NCBI GenBank assembly: GCA_905250025.1
Contig: CAJNOJ010000368.1
Span: 27,481-91,480, forward strand
Direction of reading: 5' to 3'
DNA length: 64,000 nt
Source of the DNA: Adineta ricciae
Taxonomy: Eukaryota; Rotifera; Eurotatoria; Adinetida; Adinetidae
Shown here: positions 21,994 to 33,015 of the stretch, piece by piece
How the letters are laid out: the number at the start of each line of letters is the position of its first letter
Position numbering within the stretch: the stretch's first letter is position 1
Notes under the pieces: generated by a model
What the model was told of the DNA's origin: nothing
Databases searched by the model: none
Seen by the model: only the letters and a program-made list of their open reading frames with translations
Position numbers and translations under genes: made by a program

Positions 21994-23037
21994 TTATTGT
22001 TTTCGATCGAAATAAAGCACATGTCCGTGAAGAACTTTGGCAAAATGGACATCTCCACTTGACCAATATCCGGATTGTTTACATGCGCCAGTAAAATCAG
22101 CAAAAGTATAGGAAGGATCGTCACGATACGTATATTGAAATTTCGATAATTTTGAACAATACCTATTTAATAAGAATTCCAGGTGTTCTGCTGTTATAAA
22201 TTCATTGGCGCATGTATTATCAATTGACAGTTGTTTCACTTCCGGCAGACAACTCAGAAAAGCTTTTAAATGATCGAATCGAAAGTAACAATTTGTTTTT
22301 TTAACGGTTACTTTCGTACAATGACTAAGAACCTTTGTCGAAGGTGGCAACTGTACTTCATTGGAATGACTTCCCTCGAGATATTTGAATTGAATCGTTC
22401 TACAGCTCGACGCCAATGACGGAGTTAATTTTAGAAAAGATTCGACATGCATAACGGAAACTTGAAAATCTTCAATATTTGTTGGTAGGAAGCTGATTTG
22501 AGGAAGCATTGAATTACTCACATAAATGTCTAGTGTAACATGTTTTAATGAGGTTCGCAGATTCTTACTACTGTTAAATATAAGTTCTATCGTACGAGTA
22601 TTGTTCTCATCAGAAAAATCCATCGAAAGTTCCATCAGTTTGATATCAAGTCTTTCCAAAATCTTCAGATATGGAAGTTGTTCGATAACCTGTCGATGGT
22701 TTTCGAGAGGAAGGTACCAATCGTGAAATACAAATGAACGAAGTTTTCGAAATCGATTCAATGGATAATGTAGAAAAAAGTCAGTTGTTTTTACGGTTTT
22801 TGATTGACTGTGAAACGACAAAGATTGGATATTTCGAAAATTGATCCGCGGCATTATATGTTGAACATAGTAAGCATAATTATTTTCATTGATTTTCAAA
22901 CAAAGGTTACTGACTGATCGAATAAGACGATCAATTCTTGCATTGAGACCATTGAAATGATAATACAATTCGTGGGCATTGAAATATCCGAAGAACATCA
23001 TCCACAATTCATTAGGCAATGATTCAATAGTAACCAT
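21994..23037 (-). CDS. F-box protein, 347 residues (block A copy)
   Basis: Single exon. The N-terminus MVTIESLPNELWMMFFGYFN followed by AHELYYHFNGLNARID is a clear F-box (residues 5-45), which would dock to Skp1. The remaining 300 residues hold spaced leucine-rich stretches such as LRSFVFHDWYLP and VKQLSIDN, suggesting a degenerate LRR-like substrate domain. Convergent with and only 9 bases from the GNAT gene. By my count about 31 of 347 residues differ from the copy at 31467-32510, with no frame damage in either, so both copies look functional. Confidence 0.8.
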   Translation of the reverse strand: MVTIESLPNELWMMFFGYFNAHELYYHFNGLNARIDRLIRSVSNLCLKINENNYAYYVQHIMPRINFRNIQSLSFHSQSKTVKTTDFFLHYPLNRFRKLRSFVFHDWYLPLENHRQVIEQLPYLKILERLDIKLMELSMDFSDENNTRTIELIFNSSKNLRTSLKHVTLDIYVSNSMLPQISFLPTNIEDFQVSVMHVESFLKLTPSLASSCRTIQFKYLEGSHSNEVQLPPSTKVLSHCTKVTVKKTNCYFRFDHLKAFLSCLPEVKQLSIDNTCANEFITAEHLEFLLNRYCSKLSKFQYTYRDDPSYTFADFTGACKQSGYWSSGDVHFAKVLHGHVLYFDRKQ

Positions 23038-23541
23038 TGGGATGAATATTCAATATAAATGAAGAAAAGCAATGTTTGATGACAACTATATTTCACCATC
23101 GATATGAAAGCGAATGATGTTACTGCGTAGAGTAATCAATGATTTTATAACACAGAAGGAGAAAGAATAGACACAATTAGTGAGTCGTAATATCGTTTTG
23201 TTTATATGATACAGAAATAACCATAATATTACGAAAGAAGTGTATGACGTACGCATTTGTTTACCACAGCGAGTCACTCTTATGAAATGCACGAAAAAAC
23301 GAGAGAAGACATTTTTCCTTCACATTACATTTGAAACGATGTTAGCAATTAAAAGTTATCGATCGGGGATTCAATAGATTAGCACAGTAGTCTGATGAGT
23401 TGAAGATTATGAGTACAAATCTCATCCAGAGTATTTATCAAAAAATGATGAAACTGATGTATTTTTCTTTCAACGTGTAATTATAAAATATTTATTTGTC
23501 CTTTTTTTTCGACACGGCATCAGTACAATGATTAACTTTCA
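23038..23541. other. Spacer with a tRNA-like remnant
   Basis: Non-coding. At about 23370-23431 a stretch resembles a degenerate tRNA or tRNA-derived element (tagcacagtag as A-box-like, then gagtacaaatctc as B-box-like). The counterpart at 32842-32906 is a better match. No complete cloverleaf can be drawn. Confidence 0.3.
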
Positions 23542-24527
23542 CTAACGAGCGAGTTTTTTAACAACTTTTCCAAATTGTCGACCTTGGGTTTGCGCAACTT
23601 TGAGTTCGAGCGCACTTGGCTGTCGCGAACCATCACCAGCGAGTGTGCCCGCACCTGAACACGATTAAAGAAACACCTTCACCGAATGAAACAGCGAGCG
23701 CTGACTTACCGTATGCTGATCCACCATGTACTTCGTCGATATTTTGAAGACTTTTGTCCTTATATCCGAGTGGTACGAAAATCATGCCAAGATGGGAGAA
23801 GAAAGTGACACAAGTGAGTGCAGTCGTCTCTTGACCACCACCAAGAGAGCCTGTCGAGAAGAAAATACCAACCTATGATGAAAGTACATGACGGTAACGT
23901 GAAGTCACGGAAAAAAAACCTTACTGGTTTGCCAAAAAGTGCATCGGACATCCAATGACGCCCACATTGATCAAATAGAGCACGTACTTGTGTTGGTGCT
24001 GAACCAAAACGTGTAGGTATGCCAAAAAGGATGCCATCTGCTTCAGGTAGTTGATCAACTGAGATAATTGGCACTTGAGAGTTCTTCTCTTTAGCATGCA
24101 TTTTAGAGAGAACTTCGCTGGGCAACGTTTCTGCGATTTGAAATAAGCGACATTCACAGCCCGAAGCTTCAACGCCAGCGACTACTTCTTTGGCCATACG
24201 TTCGATATGACCATACATTGAGTAATAGACTACAAAGACGACTGGACGTTTCTAATGTCAAGCAAAGAATGTGACATTTACTTCAAAATATGTAACATAT
24301 CTATTTACTTTGCTACTACGATGATGTCCACTACTGGCCGCTTCCGATGAAATCGATGGATGATGTGAAGCTGCTGCAGCATTTTGAGTGTAACTCAGTG
24401 ATGCAGCTTGTTGTTGTTGTTGGCGCTGTTGTTCATCACGACTGCAAAAAACCACGAATGTGTGTACAGTTGAATACTTGCTGAACAGTTTCACTTACCA
24501 GCCTGGTTGAGATTGATATGAAGACAT
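23542..24527 (-). CDS. WrbA-like NAD(P)H:quinone oxidoreductase (block A copy)
   Basis: Five exons on the minus strand: 24527-24499, 24441-24309, 24251-23925, 23872-23710 and 23654-23542. All introns are GT-AG and 53-67 bp or so; the joined frame is 254 residues. Residues 1-54 are a Gln/Ala/Ser-rich extension ([10 protein letters not shown], then a QQQQQ run). The flavodoxin-like WrbA core then runs from [20 protein letters not shown], the FMN phosphate-binding loop, through [27 protein letters not shown] and GMIFVPLGY to [16 protein letters not shown]. The family reduces quinones by two electrons using FMN and NAD(P)H and protects against oxidative stress. The core is full length. The allele at 33016-33974 has a shorter N-terminal extension. 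Confidence 0.85.
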
Positions 24528-24556
24528 GGCGTTAACCAATTTAAAAAAAGTACACA

Positions 24557-24582
24557 CGTGTATATATATATATATATACACG
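24557..24582. repeat. TA microsatellite
   Basis: A (TA)n run inside a cgtgta...tacacg inverted repeat. The matching place in the second copy (about 34003-34022) has a shorter, interrupted run, so the tract is length-variable between copies. Confidence 0.7.
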
Positions 24583-24908
24583 ATACGTATACATCATCGA
24601 AAAAAATGCACTGTCATCACGTTTGAGTAATTGCGGTTATCGTTTCTCTTCGGAAAAAGTTTGTTTTTAATTAAAATTGTGGCTAATTTTTGCATCGTCA
24701 ATGCATCTAACATCCCGGTGATACATGCACTGAAAATGACAATTGATAAAAAGTACTCGACAGTAAGACGGTGTAGGTTCTATTTTTTCATCAGTACAAT
24801 TTTTATCCAGTGCAATATCAAAATTCTTACCAAGCTCAATTAGTCATAAAATCACAAGCACTCGAGTTTTTCTTATTTCTTACAATTAAAAAACTGAAAA
24901 TCTTTATT

Positions 24909-25134
24909 ATTCGCAAATTAAATCAAATCTTTGGATTCGGTTATTCCCACCATCAGCAATATAAAGATTTCCGTCGACATCAAAAGATAGACTGCCTGGA
25001 TAGGATAGTTGGTTTGTTTTTTCTCCTTGTCCATTTCCACCAATAATTAGTTCGCCTTCCTTCGCTTTACACCAGCGCACAATTCGGTGATTGTAACAAT
25101 CTGCAACATAAATTTGACCGAAACCGTCAACAGT
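24909..25134 (-). CDS. 3' fragment of the ART-NHL fusion gene, cut by n
   Basis: Encodes the last two NHL repeats of the ART-NHL protein (VADCYNHRIVRW and IADGGNNRIQRF) and its C-terminus FDLICE; the stop is just downstream of it on the minus strand (24906-24908). These 226 bases are identical to 34572-34797, where the gene continues. It is the beginning of the right flank shared by the two allele blocks, not an independent gene. The apparent continuation past 25135 into a secreted-NHL sequence is an artefact of the join. Confidence 0.8.
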
Positions 25135-25135
25135 N
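25135..25135. other. Assembly join (single n)
   Basis: The sequence after it restarts at the equivalent of 15578; the first 121 bases (25136-25256) equal 15578-15698 exactly. Confidence 0.95.
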
Positions 25136-25406
25136 AGAATCTGACCATATTGTCGTTCAGTTACAAAGATATTGTTCTGCGAATTGATAAAGATACCAGT
25201 CGGTTGTAGCCCAATGCAGCTTTGATCAGCGAATGTCACTGCTACGTCACTCCACTGCGCACATAAACTAAACTTTGATTGATTTAAAGAAATACCTGAT
25301 GGTGATAAAGAGAAAACTGTACTTTGACTAAATTATATTAGAAAAAGGAATATGTACCTAGTTCATGCTGAATAATCATTATTGCAATCAGGATCCAAGT
25401 TTTCAT
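25136..25406 (-). CDS. 5' fragment of the secreted NHL gene, second copy
   Basis: Contains exon 1 with its signal peptide (MKTWILIAIMIIQHELG, ATG at 25406), the first intron, and the beginning of exon 2 up to VTERQYGQI, where the n cuts it. It matches 15578-15847. The missing remainder is expected to coincide with the single assembled copy at 14192-15577. It is best read as the left end of the alternative allele block, not as a truncated gene in the genome. Confidence 0.75.
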
Positions 25407-26139
25407 TGTGTGATATGAACTTTACTCTTAGTAGAACGATGGTTATCACTTGTAAATATATTATCTAGCTGCAGAAACTTTTATATATAAGAATAATATT
25501 CCTGTTAATCTTCCAAACAAACTCATGCATGCAAAAGAAAGTCACGTTTTTAACAGGTAATGATGTAGCGACAGTACTGCGTTTCTATGAGAGAAAAAAC
25601 AATTTTCCGTGTAAGAATTCATGGACGGAATATATATTTGAACTACTTGAAGATCAAGTTTAAGGAAGAAAAAGAGGGAGACTGTAGTATTGATCTTGAT
25701 GTAAATCCTCGGTTTACGAGAAAAAAATCATCATAATTAATAGCTGCACTGTATATTACTGATGTATTTTTCTTCCTTTTTTTCTATGCGATTGCAATCG
25801 CAGTCTAACTATCAAATATTACATTGGTATACTAACATGACATTAAATCTAAAGTTTCATATTTTCTCACTACCAGATTTTAAATGCAGTTTATTAGACA
25901 CGTATAATTTATTTGTTCTCCGCCAAATAATAACTGTAATATTGAAAGAAAGAAGAGAAAAATCGCGTAACTTTTCTTCGCCTATTCAAGACGACATAAT
26001 TAATAGTCGTTCAGCTGCAATGAGCGTAATAACCATCCAACGGAAGAGAAAATTTATCTATATGTTCACATTGGCTTTTGAAAAACTGTTATTAATTCTT
26101 ACGAAGAAAGCTCTGATCGATATTGTGTGAGAGTAATAC
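25407..26139. other. Intergenic spacer (block B)
   Basis: Counterpart of 15848-16599, with small indels. Nothing coding recognised. Confidence 0.4.
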
Positions 26140-27500
26140 TGATGTTTGTATTGACATTCGCTACCATAGTGGTGTCTCGATACTGGTCACGGTAAAAACA
26201 GTATACGAAAAGATGAACACTTCTTTTTCTTTTTGATATTCTGATATGTGATTTAATATCGAGACTGATTCGTTGATCTTCAATTATGTAAGCACAAATC
26301 GTATCCATCTTGATGTCATGACCTTTGATATTCTTGCGTTTGAATTTTCCGACGAAATATTCTACTTGGCTTTCACCCATATTCCGCAATATACTTCACC
26401 GGTAAACCGATATTGATCAAAGGAAGGATGAAACACAAGAATAGCAATGTAAAGCTTTCGTTCAGCTTTATTCTGACGAGATCAACGTTGAGCTTAGTGT
26501 AGAAACCTGCCTCAGCCGTGTAATCTTTCAGCAGATATTTAAGATCATCCCTCTTGGGAGTCATCTGAAAAAACTCTCAGAGTTCGGCTTAATTAAGAGA
26601 CACCCTTCTTCGAAAGTCAGTTTACCACTGATTTGTGTCATCAGTAATAAGCAACATGAAGTGATGTGCTTCCATCTGATCCTATAGCTTATTCATATCT
26701 TCGATTGCGAGTATCTGAAGAAGTTCTCAAACTTTTGCCGCATTATTTTTACGGCAAGCTGCGTAAAACTAGCACTCACTGTTACTGATGCGTGAGTAAC
26801 CGCCTCTGTTTCGTAGTCCATTCGAATGGGAGCGAATTGTAGAGCCGTTTCTAAGGCTTAAGCGAGAGATAGCATCGTTATCGATCATTGATCTCAGCAT
26901 CATTACTATAACGAAAAATTGCTTAACAGGTGGTATGTGTGCTTGTTCTCAGATCTTTCTTTTCACATCCCTGATTGTCCAGGATGGATTCGCCCAGGAA
27001 AAATCCAATAGAAAGCTGATATTGTCCACGCAATATGAAAAGAATGAAAACAAATAAAGTTACATCAAATACAATTCTTTCACCATCTTTCATCTAGACA
27101 GCAATGGTCGAAAAGAAAACAAGTCGACATGAATGCTTTGCTCTCAGTTCAAGCTGTATACTAGCTGATGAGTGATCCGTGTCACTGTATGCAGAGCTCA
27201 TTGACAATACATAAATGATCTAGTATTATTCTCAATGCTGTAACTGGAAAGAGTTTGCGTATCGCCTAGTTCGGAATCGCCGTCGACTAATATTCGTTTA
27301 TTCGAATGAATACCAATCAGTTGTTGAACTTAACGCTCCAATCTGAAACGTTTTTTTTTCAACAATACGTCCAGATTAGGTAGAATAACAACAGGAGAGG
27401 AATATACGTTGATAGATATCTCTTCGTCGGCGTCATTTCTGATTAGCACTTGTCTAAGTTCGCAATTGAGTGACCTGAAGAATAAGTAACGATGGAATGA
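26140..27500 (-). pseudogene. Decayed ankyrin / mono-ADP-ribosyltransferase gene (block B copy)
   Basis: Same order of broken pieces as at 16600-17940. The ART part shows YTAEAGFYTKLNVDL, RFTGEVYCGI (again Cys where Arg is expected), VEYFVGKFKRKN and ICAYIIEDQRISLDI. The ankyrin piece has ACRKNNAAKV followed by a stop where block A has CAA, and a second stop after EDMNKL. In the ubiquitin-like piece a deletion near 27330 removes the segment corresponding to LRAEKK and shifts the frame. Shared lesions show the gene was dead before the two copies separated; private lesions show continued decay. Confidence 0.55.
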
Positions 27501-27960
27501 GAATTCGGTATGTCGCCAACAGAAACACACAAAGTTTGGTGACATCTGTGCACAGTTTTAGCGAATAACGCTCTTGTAGACAAAGAAAGAATGCAATTTT
27601 ACGATCTGAGTGTAAATGTGAGTAATTCGATCGCACCTTCATCCTCCAGTTAGAAATTTTCACTTCGTTTTGTCAGAACCAAACTATTGGATCTGCTCTA
27701 TGAATAATTTCATTAAAAAAAGGGAAAATATCGATCCATGTGTCAACTTTTAAAAGCATTCTCTCCTCTAATGACGTCAGATAAACGTCTTTATTTTAAT
27801 ATCACGCACACTTAATTATCGACACATGGACGCTGATTCAATAAAATAAGAATGCTCTTATCGCAACGCGATCACATACATCCGTATGTAAAAGCATGTA
27901 CTGTTGACTAGCTATGATTTTCCATCAGTGCAGTGTTCTCTTTTGTTCATTTAAAGCAGG
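27501..27960. other. Intergenic spacer (block B)
   Basis: Counterpart of 17941-18454 with several deletions. Nothing recognised. Confidence 0.4.
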
Positions 27961-28616
27961 ATGGCTTTTGAAAATCGACGTGTAATATTTATCACCAGTA
28001 GCGTTTTAGCTGTAACTGCTATTTTATATATTATTGCCAATGGTTTACCGATGTGGTTCGTATGAATTTTCTTTTATTAAAAGATTCGCATGAAGGAACA
28101 TTTTTTTATTCTTGGTGTAGGTTTCAGTTGTCAGATGCATCGGGATCATTTATATTTGGATTATGGCAAGATTGTCTTAAAACAGGAGCTAAACTGGTGT
28201 GCAAAAGTTTACCAACTGCAAGAGCCAAGGATAAGGTGTTGGCAGCACGAGCGTTTATGACAGTGAGCTGCATTTTATCTTCATCCTCGGCTGTATCTGT
28301 ATTACTAATTGCATTTGTGAACGAAAATTTAAAGAAAAACATATCTGTGTTGGCAAAAGGTCTTGTTGTAGCAAGTGTCATTGGCGGAATTATTGGAGTA
28401 TCTCTTGGAATTAGCATCACCGTCGATGCGCTGAATGCGGGTGCTAGTGTTGGCGCATCATTCATATTGGCTATCATTGCATTAGTATTTAATATAGCCG
28501 GTACGATTACAACATTCTTCATCCAAATATTTTATTTTGAAAAAGTGAAGAATATTGTATATAGATCTGAAATATCAATTCGCCAGGAACTGCATGTAAT
28601 CGCACACGCGTGCTGA
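27961..28616 (+). CDS. Claudin/PMP22-like four-TM protein, extended C-terminus (block B copy)
   Basis: Exons 27961-28055 and 28121-28616 with a 65-bp intron at the same place as in block A; 196 residues. The GLW-C-C motif is kept (FGLWQDCL, then LVCKSL), as are the four TM segments. A deletion of roughly 80-90 bases directly after the last shared codon (FFIQ) removes the stop found in block A. Translation then continues for about 29 residues (IFYFEKVKNIVYRSEIS and on) into former 3' flank. The extension is probably neutral or mildly harmful, since the membrane core is intact. Confidence 0.7.
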
Positions 28617-28799
28617 TGTATTATCCTTTCTGTATCTAGAGAAGTAAAGTCGAATTAAGCCTTCATCAGAACCTAATCTCTCAAGTAGCGTAGGTGAATC
28701 AGCTTTATATACTTATATTAGTAAATATTAGTCTCTTCTGCTCCGACACCACATAAGGACAAAAGTAGAAAGTGGTGTTCACATATAATTTCTTCCACG

Positions 28800-29263
28800 A
28801 TGAAATTCTTCACCGTTTTGCTTGCTTCGTTCTCTTGGCAGTCTATGCTGTCCATGCTGGTGAATATTTGTCCACCTTCAAGATCAATGCCAAAGCCGAC
28901 AGAACTGCATCAGTCAAGAACTATGGTAGTACCTATGGGCCTGACAAACGACGACACGTTGAAGATTTGAAGAGAGCTGGCCTTTTGTGATGCTTATCTT
29001 GCTTTGGCTGTCGCTATCGGTATGTAAGAAACCAGCACGTTCATATGATGACACGTATTGGCATTCAGCCAATAGCTGCTATCGAGAAGATGATAACACA
29101 ATATGGAATCGATGGTTTCCTTAACTATCTTCGTGGAGGTTACACTACTTGGAAAGACAGACATAGTTACGATGCCGTCGGCTATCGAAATGCCATTGCT
29201 TCAGTCGTATGTTACATTGAAAATGATCGACGAGTTGAAATGTATACCATTCATCAAAAATAA
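28800..29263 (+). pseudogene. Secreted protein, broken (block B copy)
   Basis: ATG at 28800 begins MKFFTV as in block A, but one T is missing from the run in gttttgctt, shifting the frame inside the signal peptide. Reading resumes in the second frame with ACFVLLAVYAVHAGEYLSTF and ends at KRAGLL, where an extra base shifts it again. A third piece, 29045-29263, reads IGIQPIAAIEKMITQYGIDG, NYLRGGYTTWKDRHSYDAVG and MYTIHQK. This copy kept the middle part that block A lost. The two copies are therefore broken by different events. Family not recognised. Confidence 0.6.
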
Positions 29264-29346
29264 AGACCTTGATTTTCATGCTTCTATCGAATAATAAAAG
29301 TGAGATTAGTTTCTGATTACTTTGAAATTCAAATACAAATATTCAG

Positions 29347-30170
29347 TTACAAATTAAAAACGAGAGAAATACAAAGATATAGAAGAATGAAAAGTCCATT
29401 GTGTTGATGGGCATTGCTTTTCTCACACACGAAATCAGGCGATGAACCGTTCAATTTTAAAATATTACCGATCGAAATTTGATCTAAAGGTTTTGTTTGA
29501 TTTTGTACATCGACAATGGACATCCAGCCAAGGATTGGATAATTATCTCGAATGAAATAGCCTCCACTAACGAATTCATACGGAATTTCTCGTGAATAAT
29601 TACCCACCCAATAATAAGAGTCCCAATTTTCTTCGGCCACTCGAATGACATCTGATAGGACATCAACAATCACCGCAACATGTCCATAAGGCATGGATAC
29701 GACTGACCGATTATAAATCAATAAAGATTCGTTTGCAGGTCGAGAAGGAGAACCGTTCGGATATTTTCGAAGTGGAAAACATCGTTTATCTTCGACACGT
29801 TGTACTTGATCTAATTGCGTCCACATATCAGCAGCACCTTCAATACTTGCGAAACTACAACCTTTACGTTGAAATAGCCACCGACGTGCGTACTCAACAC
29901 ACTGCCATTTGATCCCCATGAATACTCCATACAAGTATGAATACTCATCGGATATGAAACTGTCATTTCCATTCGAATACGCTTCAACGTTACTTGATGC
30001 ATATCCAACAATGGTGTTGTACGGGGCTGATGTTTGATTTGCTGTAAGAAAAAAAGGATAAAGTTTCCAATAGTGGAATGAAATTAATCACAATTACCCG
30101 CTGTGGAATCAGCATTTATACAATAGTTATAGTAGATGATAAAAAAAATTAACACAAAGTTTCTTTTCAT
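29347..30170 (-). CDS. Secreted CHAP amidase, glutathionylspermidine-amidase type (block B copy)
   Basis: Exons 30170-30098 and 30041-29347, intron 30042-30097 (56 bp); 255 residues, same length as the block A copy. The signal peptide (MKRNFVLIFFIIYYNYC), the nucleophile Cys in KWQCVEYARRW, the His in MPYGHVAVI and the hydrophobic tail are all kept. Replacements are scattered and mostly conservative, so both copies appear to be under selection. Confidence 0.85.
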
Positions 30171-30215
30171 ATTTGCTCTATAGATCACCAAAAGAAAAGT
30201 AAATGTCGAGTTTCG

Positions 30216-30223
30216 CTTATATA
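30216..30223 (-). promoter_or_regulatory. Candidate TATA box of the CHAP gene (block B)
   Basis: TATATAAG on the minus strand, 46 bases upstream of the ATG at 30170, conserved from block A. Confidence 0.35.
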
Positions 30224-30686
30224 TTCACCTTTTTATACCTCAGTTGCCTAGTTTTTTTTTCTTTTCTACACGAAAAGGTTTAATCTGTAGTTCTTTTTTA
30301 TGTTCTCGATATGCATGGGTACAACGAAATTACAGCTTGAATTAACTCATGAATATTCAGATAAATAAGAGAAACAAGTATGTTGTTATAGTCGTTTAAA
30401 TGAAATATATATGCAATAAATTGAAAGTTTCTCACCCTACTCAAAGGTTGTCATAAATATCATTAGCAAAAATAGCTGGGCGGCGGAAGAAAAACAATAC
30501 CATTTCGATTTTATCAAGTTTATTCAAAGACGAGTTAACGATCAGACAGAAAATATCGCTTATGTAAAATAACTCGCAGTTGGTGAAAGATAAATACGAT
30601 GATATCGATATCACACGTTTTTCTTATCGATAACGTGTTGTCACATTCGTTTTCTTTTGCTTTTTTTTCTCTTATTGGAATATACA
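30224..30686. other. Divergent promoter region (block B)
   Basis: Counterpart of 20751-21213 between the CHAP and GNAT genes. No gene is seen. Confidence 0.4.
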
Positions 30687-31457
30687 ATGGCCAACAGCGA
30701 CGACAATACAACGCATCTCATCGAAGATGCGAAGCGAAAATTCAACCAGTATGCGGACGGACAAAAGAACTTTCAGCCCCCACTAGCGCATATCGATATT
30801 GACATCGATTCCGATGGCGCTGCTTCAGTACATATGGAAGTGCAATATAAAGATGTTCAATATCGTTTCGAATCAGTACAAGAAAAAGACGTACAAGATA
30901 TATATCAATACTTGAATAGTCAACCGTTGGTACGGGCAAAGTATGCTGATGGTCAAACTAGTTCTCTGAAAGCAACCATTGCCCGAGTAGAAACATTCGT
31001 GGATCGATTTCAAAATAGATACTGTCCACTCTATCTCTACAGTGGATTTGTTGTTTCTGACGCTCAAACAGAGACGTTCCTAGGACTCGTTAACTTGGGA
31101 AGTGGACCAATGCCTGCGACTGCCGAAATGGCTTTTCTAAATCGATCTGATTGCTGGAGTCGTCCGCCAGAAACTATTTCAGGGTACGCAGACACAAGCG
31201 TCAAGAGCCCTGGTAGCCGGCTTTACTCCGGGGTGGGTACAGCGGAAGCATGTGCCATTATTCAATACGCTACCCGTTTGAAACAAGAAGGCTATACTAT
31301 CAATGGTCTATTGCCTGAAGCAGTAGTTGGTACAGCAAGACTCGACAATGAAGGTTCATGGAAATCTTTGTCAAAAGCTGGCATGACTCTTTCTCATATC
31401 GATGTTACTGAAGACTATGGAAAGCATCTACGATATCAATTACAAAAATCGATTTAA
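30687..31457 (+). CDS. GNAT-family N-acetyltransferase (block B copy)
   Basis: Single exon, 256 residues, same start (MANSDDNTTHLIEDAKRKF) and length as 21214-21984. The GTAEACAIIQYATRLKQEGY and DNEGSWKSLSKAGMTL segments are identical. About 15-20 replacements are visible, no frame damage. Its 3' end is again 9 bases from the convergent F-box gene. Confidence 0.75.
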   Translation: MANSDDNTTHLIEDAKRKFNQYADGQKNFQPPLAHIDIDIDSDGAASVHMEVQYKDVQYRFESVQEKDVQDIYQYLNSQPLVRAKYADGQTSSLKATIARVETFVDRFQNRYCPLYLYSGFVVSDAQTETFLGLVNLGSGPMPATAEMAFLNRSDCWSRPPETISGYADTSVKSPGSRLYSGVGTAEACAIIQYATRLKQEGYTINGLLPEAVVGTARLDNEGSWKSLSKAGMTLSHIDVTEDYGKHLRYQLQKSI

Positions 31458-31466
31458 TTCTGTATT

Positions 31467-32510
31467 TTATTGTCTTCGATCGAAATAAAGCACATGTCCG
31501 TGAAGAACTTTGACAAAATGAACATCTCCACTTGACCAATATTCGGATTGCTTACATGCGCCAGTAAAATCAGCAAAAGTATACGAAGGATCGTCACGAT
31601 ACGCATATTGAAATTTCGATAATTTTGAACAATACTTATTTAATAAGAATTCCAGGTGTTCTGCTGTTATAAATTCATTGGCGCATGTATTGTCAATTGA
31701 CAGTTGTTTCACTTCCGGCAGACAATTCAGGAAAGCTTCCAAATGGTCGAATCGAAAGTAACAATTTGTTTTTTTAACGATTACTTTCGTACAATGACTA
31801 AGAGCCTTTGGCGAAGGTGGCAACTGTACTTCACTCGAATGACTTCCTTCGAGATATTTGAAATGAATCCTTCTGCAGCTCGACGCCAATGACGGTGTTA
31901 ATTTTAGAAAAGGTTCGACATGCATAACGGAAACTTGAAGATTTTCAATATTTGTTGGCAGGAAGCTAATTTGAGGAAGCATTGAATTACTCACATAAAT
32001 GTCTAGTGCAACATGTTTTAATGAGGCTCGCAGATTCTTACTACTGTTAAATATAAGTTCTATCGCACGAGTATTGTTGTCATCAGAAAAATCCATCGAA
32101 AGTTCCATCAGTTTGATATCGAGTCTTTCTAAAATCTTCAGATATGGAAGTTGTTCGATAATCTGTCGATGGTTGTCGAGAGGAAGATACCAATCGTGAA
32201 ATACAAATGAACGAAGTTTTCGAAATCGAATCAATGGATAACGTAGAAAAAAGTCAGTTGTTTTTACGGTTTTTGATTGACTGTGAAACGACAAAGATTG
32301 AACATTTCGAAAATCGATCCACGGCATTATGTGTTCAAGATAGTAAGCATAATTCTTTTCATTGATTTTCAAACAAAGGTTACTGACTGATCGAATAAGA
32401 CGATCAATTCTTGCATTGAGACCATTGAAATGATAATACAATTCGTGGGCATTGAAATATCCGAAGAACATCATCCACAATTCATTAGGGAATGATTCAA
32501 TAGTAACCAT
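31467..32510 (-). CDS. F-box protein, 347 residues (block B copy)
   Basis: Same length and layout as 21994-23037: F-box at residues 5-45 (MVTIESFPNELWMMFFGYFN), then degenerate leucine-rich body. About 31 residues differ between the two copies, several of them non-conservative in the body (for example R/W and N/I), while the F-box differs at one position. The recognition surface therefore changes faster than the Skp1-binding part. Confidence 0.8.
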   Translation of the reverse strand: MVTIESFPNELWMMFFGYFNAHELYYHFNGLNARIDRLIRSVSNLCLKINEKNYAYYLEHIMPWIDFRNVQSLSFHSQSKTVKTTDFFLRYPLIRFRKLRSFVFHDWYLPLDNHRQIIEQLPYLKILERLDIKLMELSMDFSDDNNTRAIELIFNSSKNLRASLKHVALDIYVSNSMLPQISFLPTNIENLQVSVMHVEPFLKLTPSLASSCRRIHFKYLEGSHSSEVQLPPSPKALSHCTKVIVKKTNCYFRFDHLEAFLNCLPEVKQLSIDNTCANEFITAEHLEFLLNKYCSKLSKFQYAYRDDPSYTFADFTGACKQSEYWSSGDVHFVKVLHGHVLYFDRRQ

Positions 32511-33015
32511 TGGAATAAATATTCAACATAGATGAAGACAAGCAGTGTTTGATGATGACTATATTTCACCATCGATATGAAAGCGAATGATGTTACTGCG
32601 TAGAGTAATCAATGATTTTATAACATAGAAAGAGAAAGGATAGCCAGAATTAGTGAGTCGTAAAATCGTTTTGTTTATATGATACAAAAATAACCATAAT
32701 ATTACGAAAGAAATGTATGACGTACGCGTTTGTTTACCACAGTGAGTCACTCTTATGAAAAGCACGAAGAAACGAGAGAAGACATTTTACCTTCACATTA
32801 CATTTGAAACGATGTTAGGGATTAAAAGTTATCGATCAGGGATTCAATAGATTAGCACAGTAACGTCTGATGAGCCAACGGTTGTGAGTTGAAATCTCAT
32901 CCAGAGTATTCATCAAAAAGTGATGAAACTTATGTATTTTTCTTTCAACGTATAATTATGAAATATTTATTTGTCCTTATTTTCGATACGCCCTCAGTAC
33001 AATGATTAACTTTCA
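32511..33015. other. Spacer with tRNA-like remnant (block B)
   Basis: At 32842-32906 a stretch reads tagcacagtaacg (A-box-like), tctgatgagcc, then gagttgaaatctc (B-box-like). It suggests a decayed tRNA or tRNA-derived SINE. I cannot form a complete acceptor stem, so I do not call a functional tRNA. Confidence 0.3.

Noticed and set aside
24907-25239. A frame joining the secreted-NHL start to the ART-NHL end
   Set aside because: It crosses the n at 25135, and both sides exactly repeat other window sequence.
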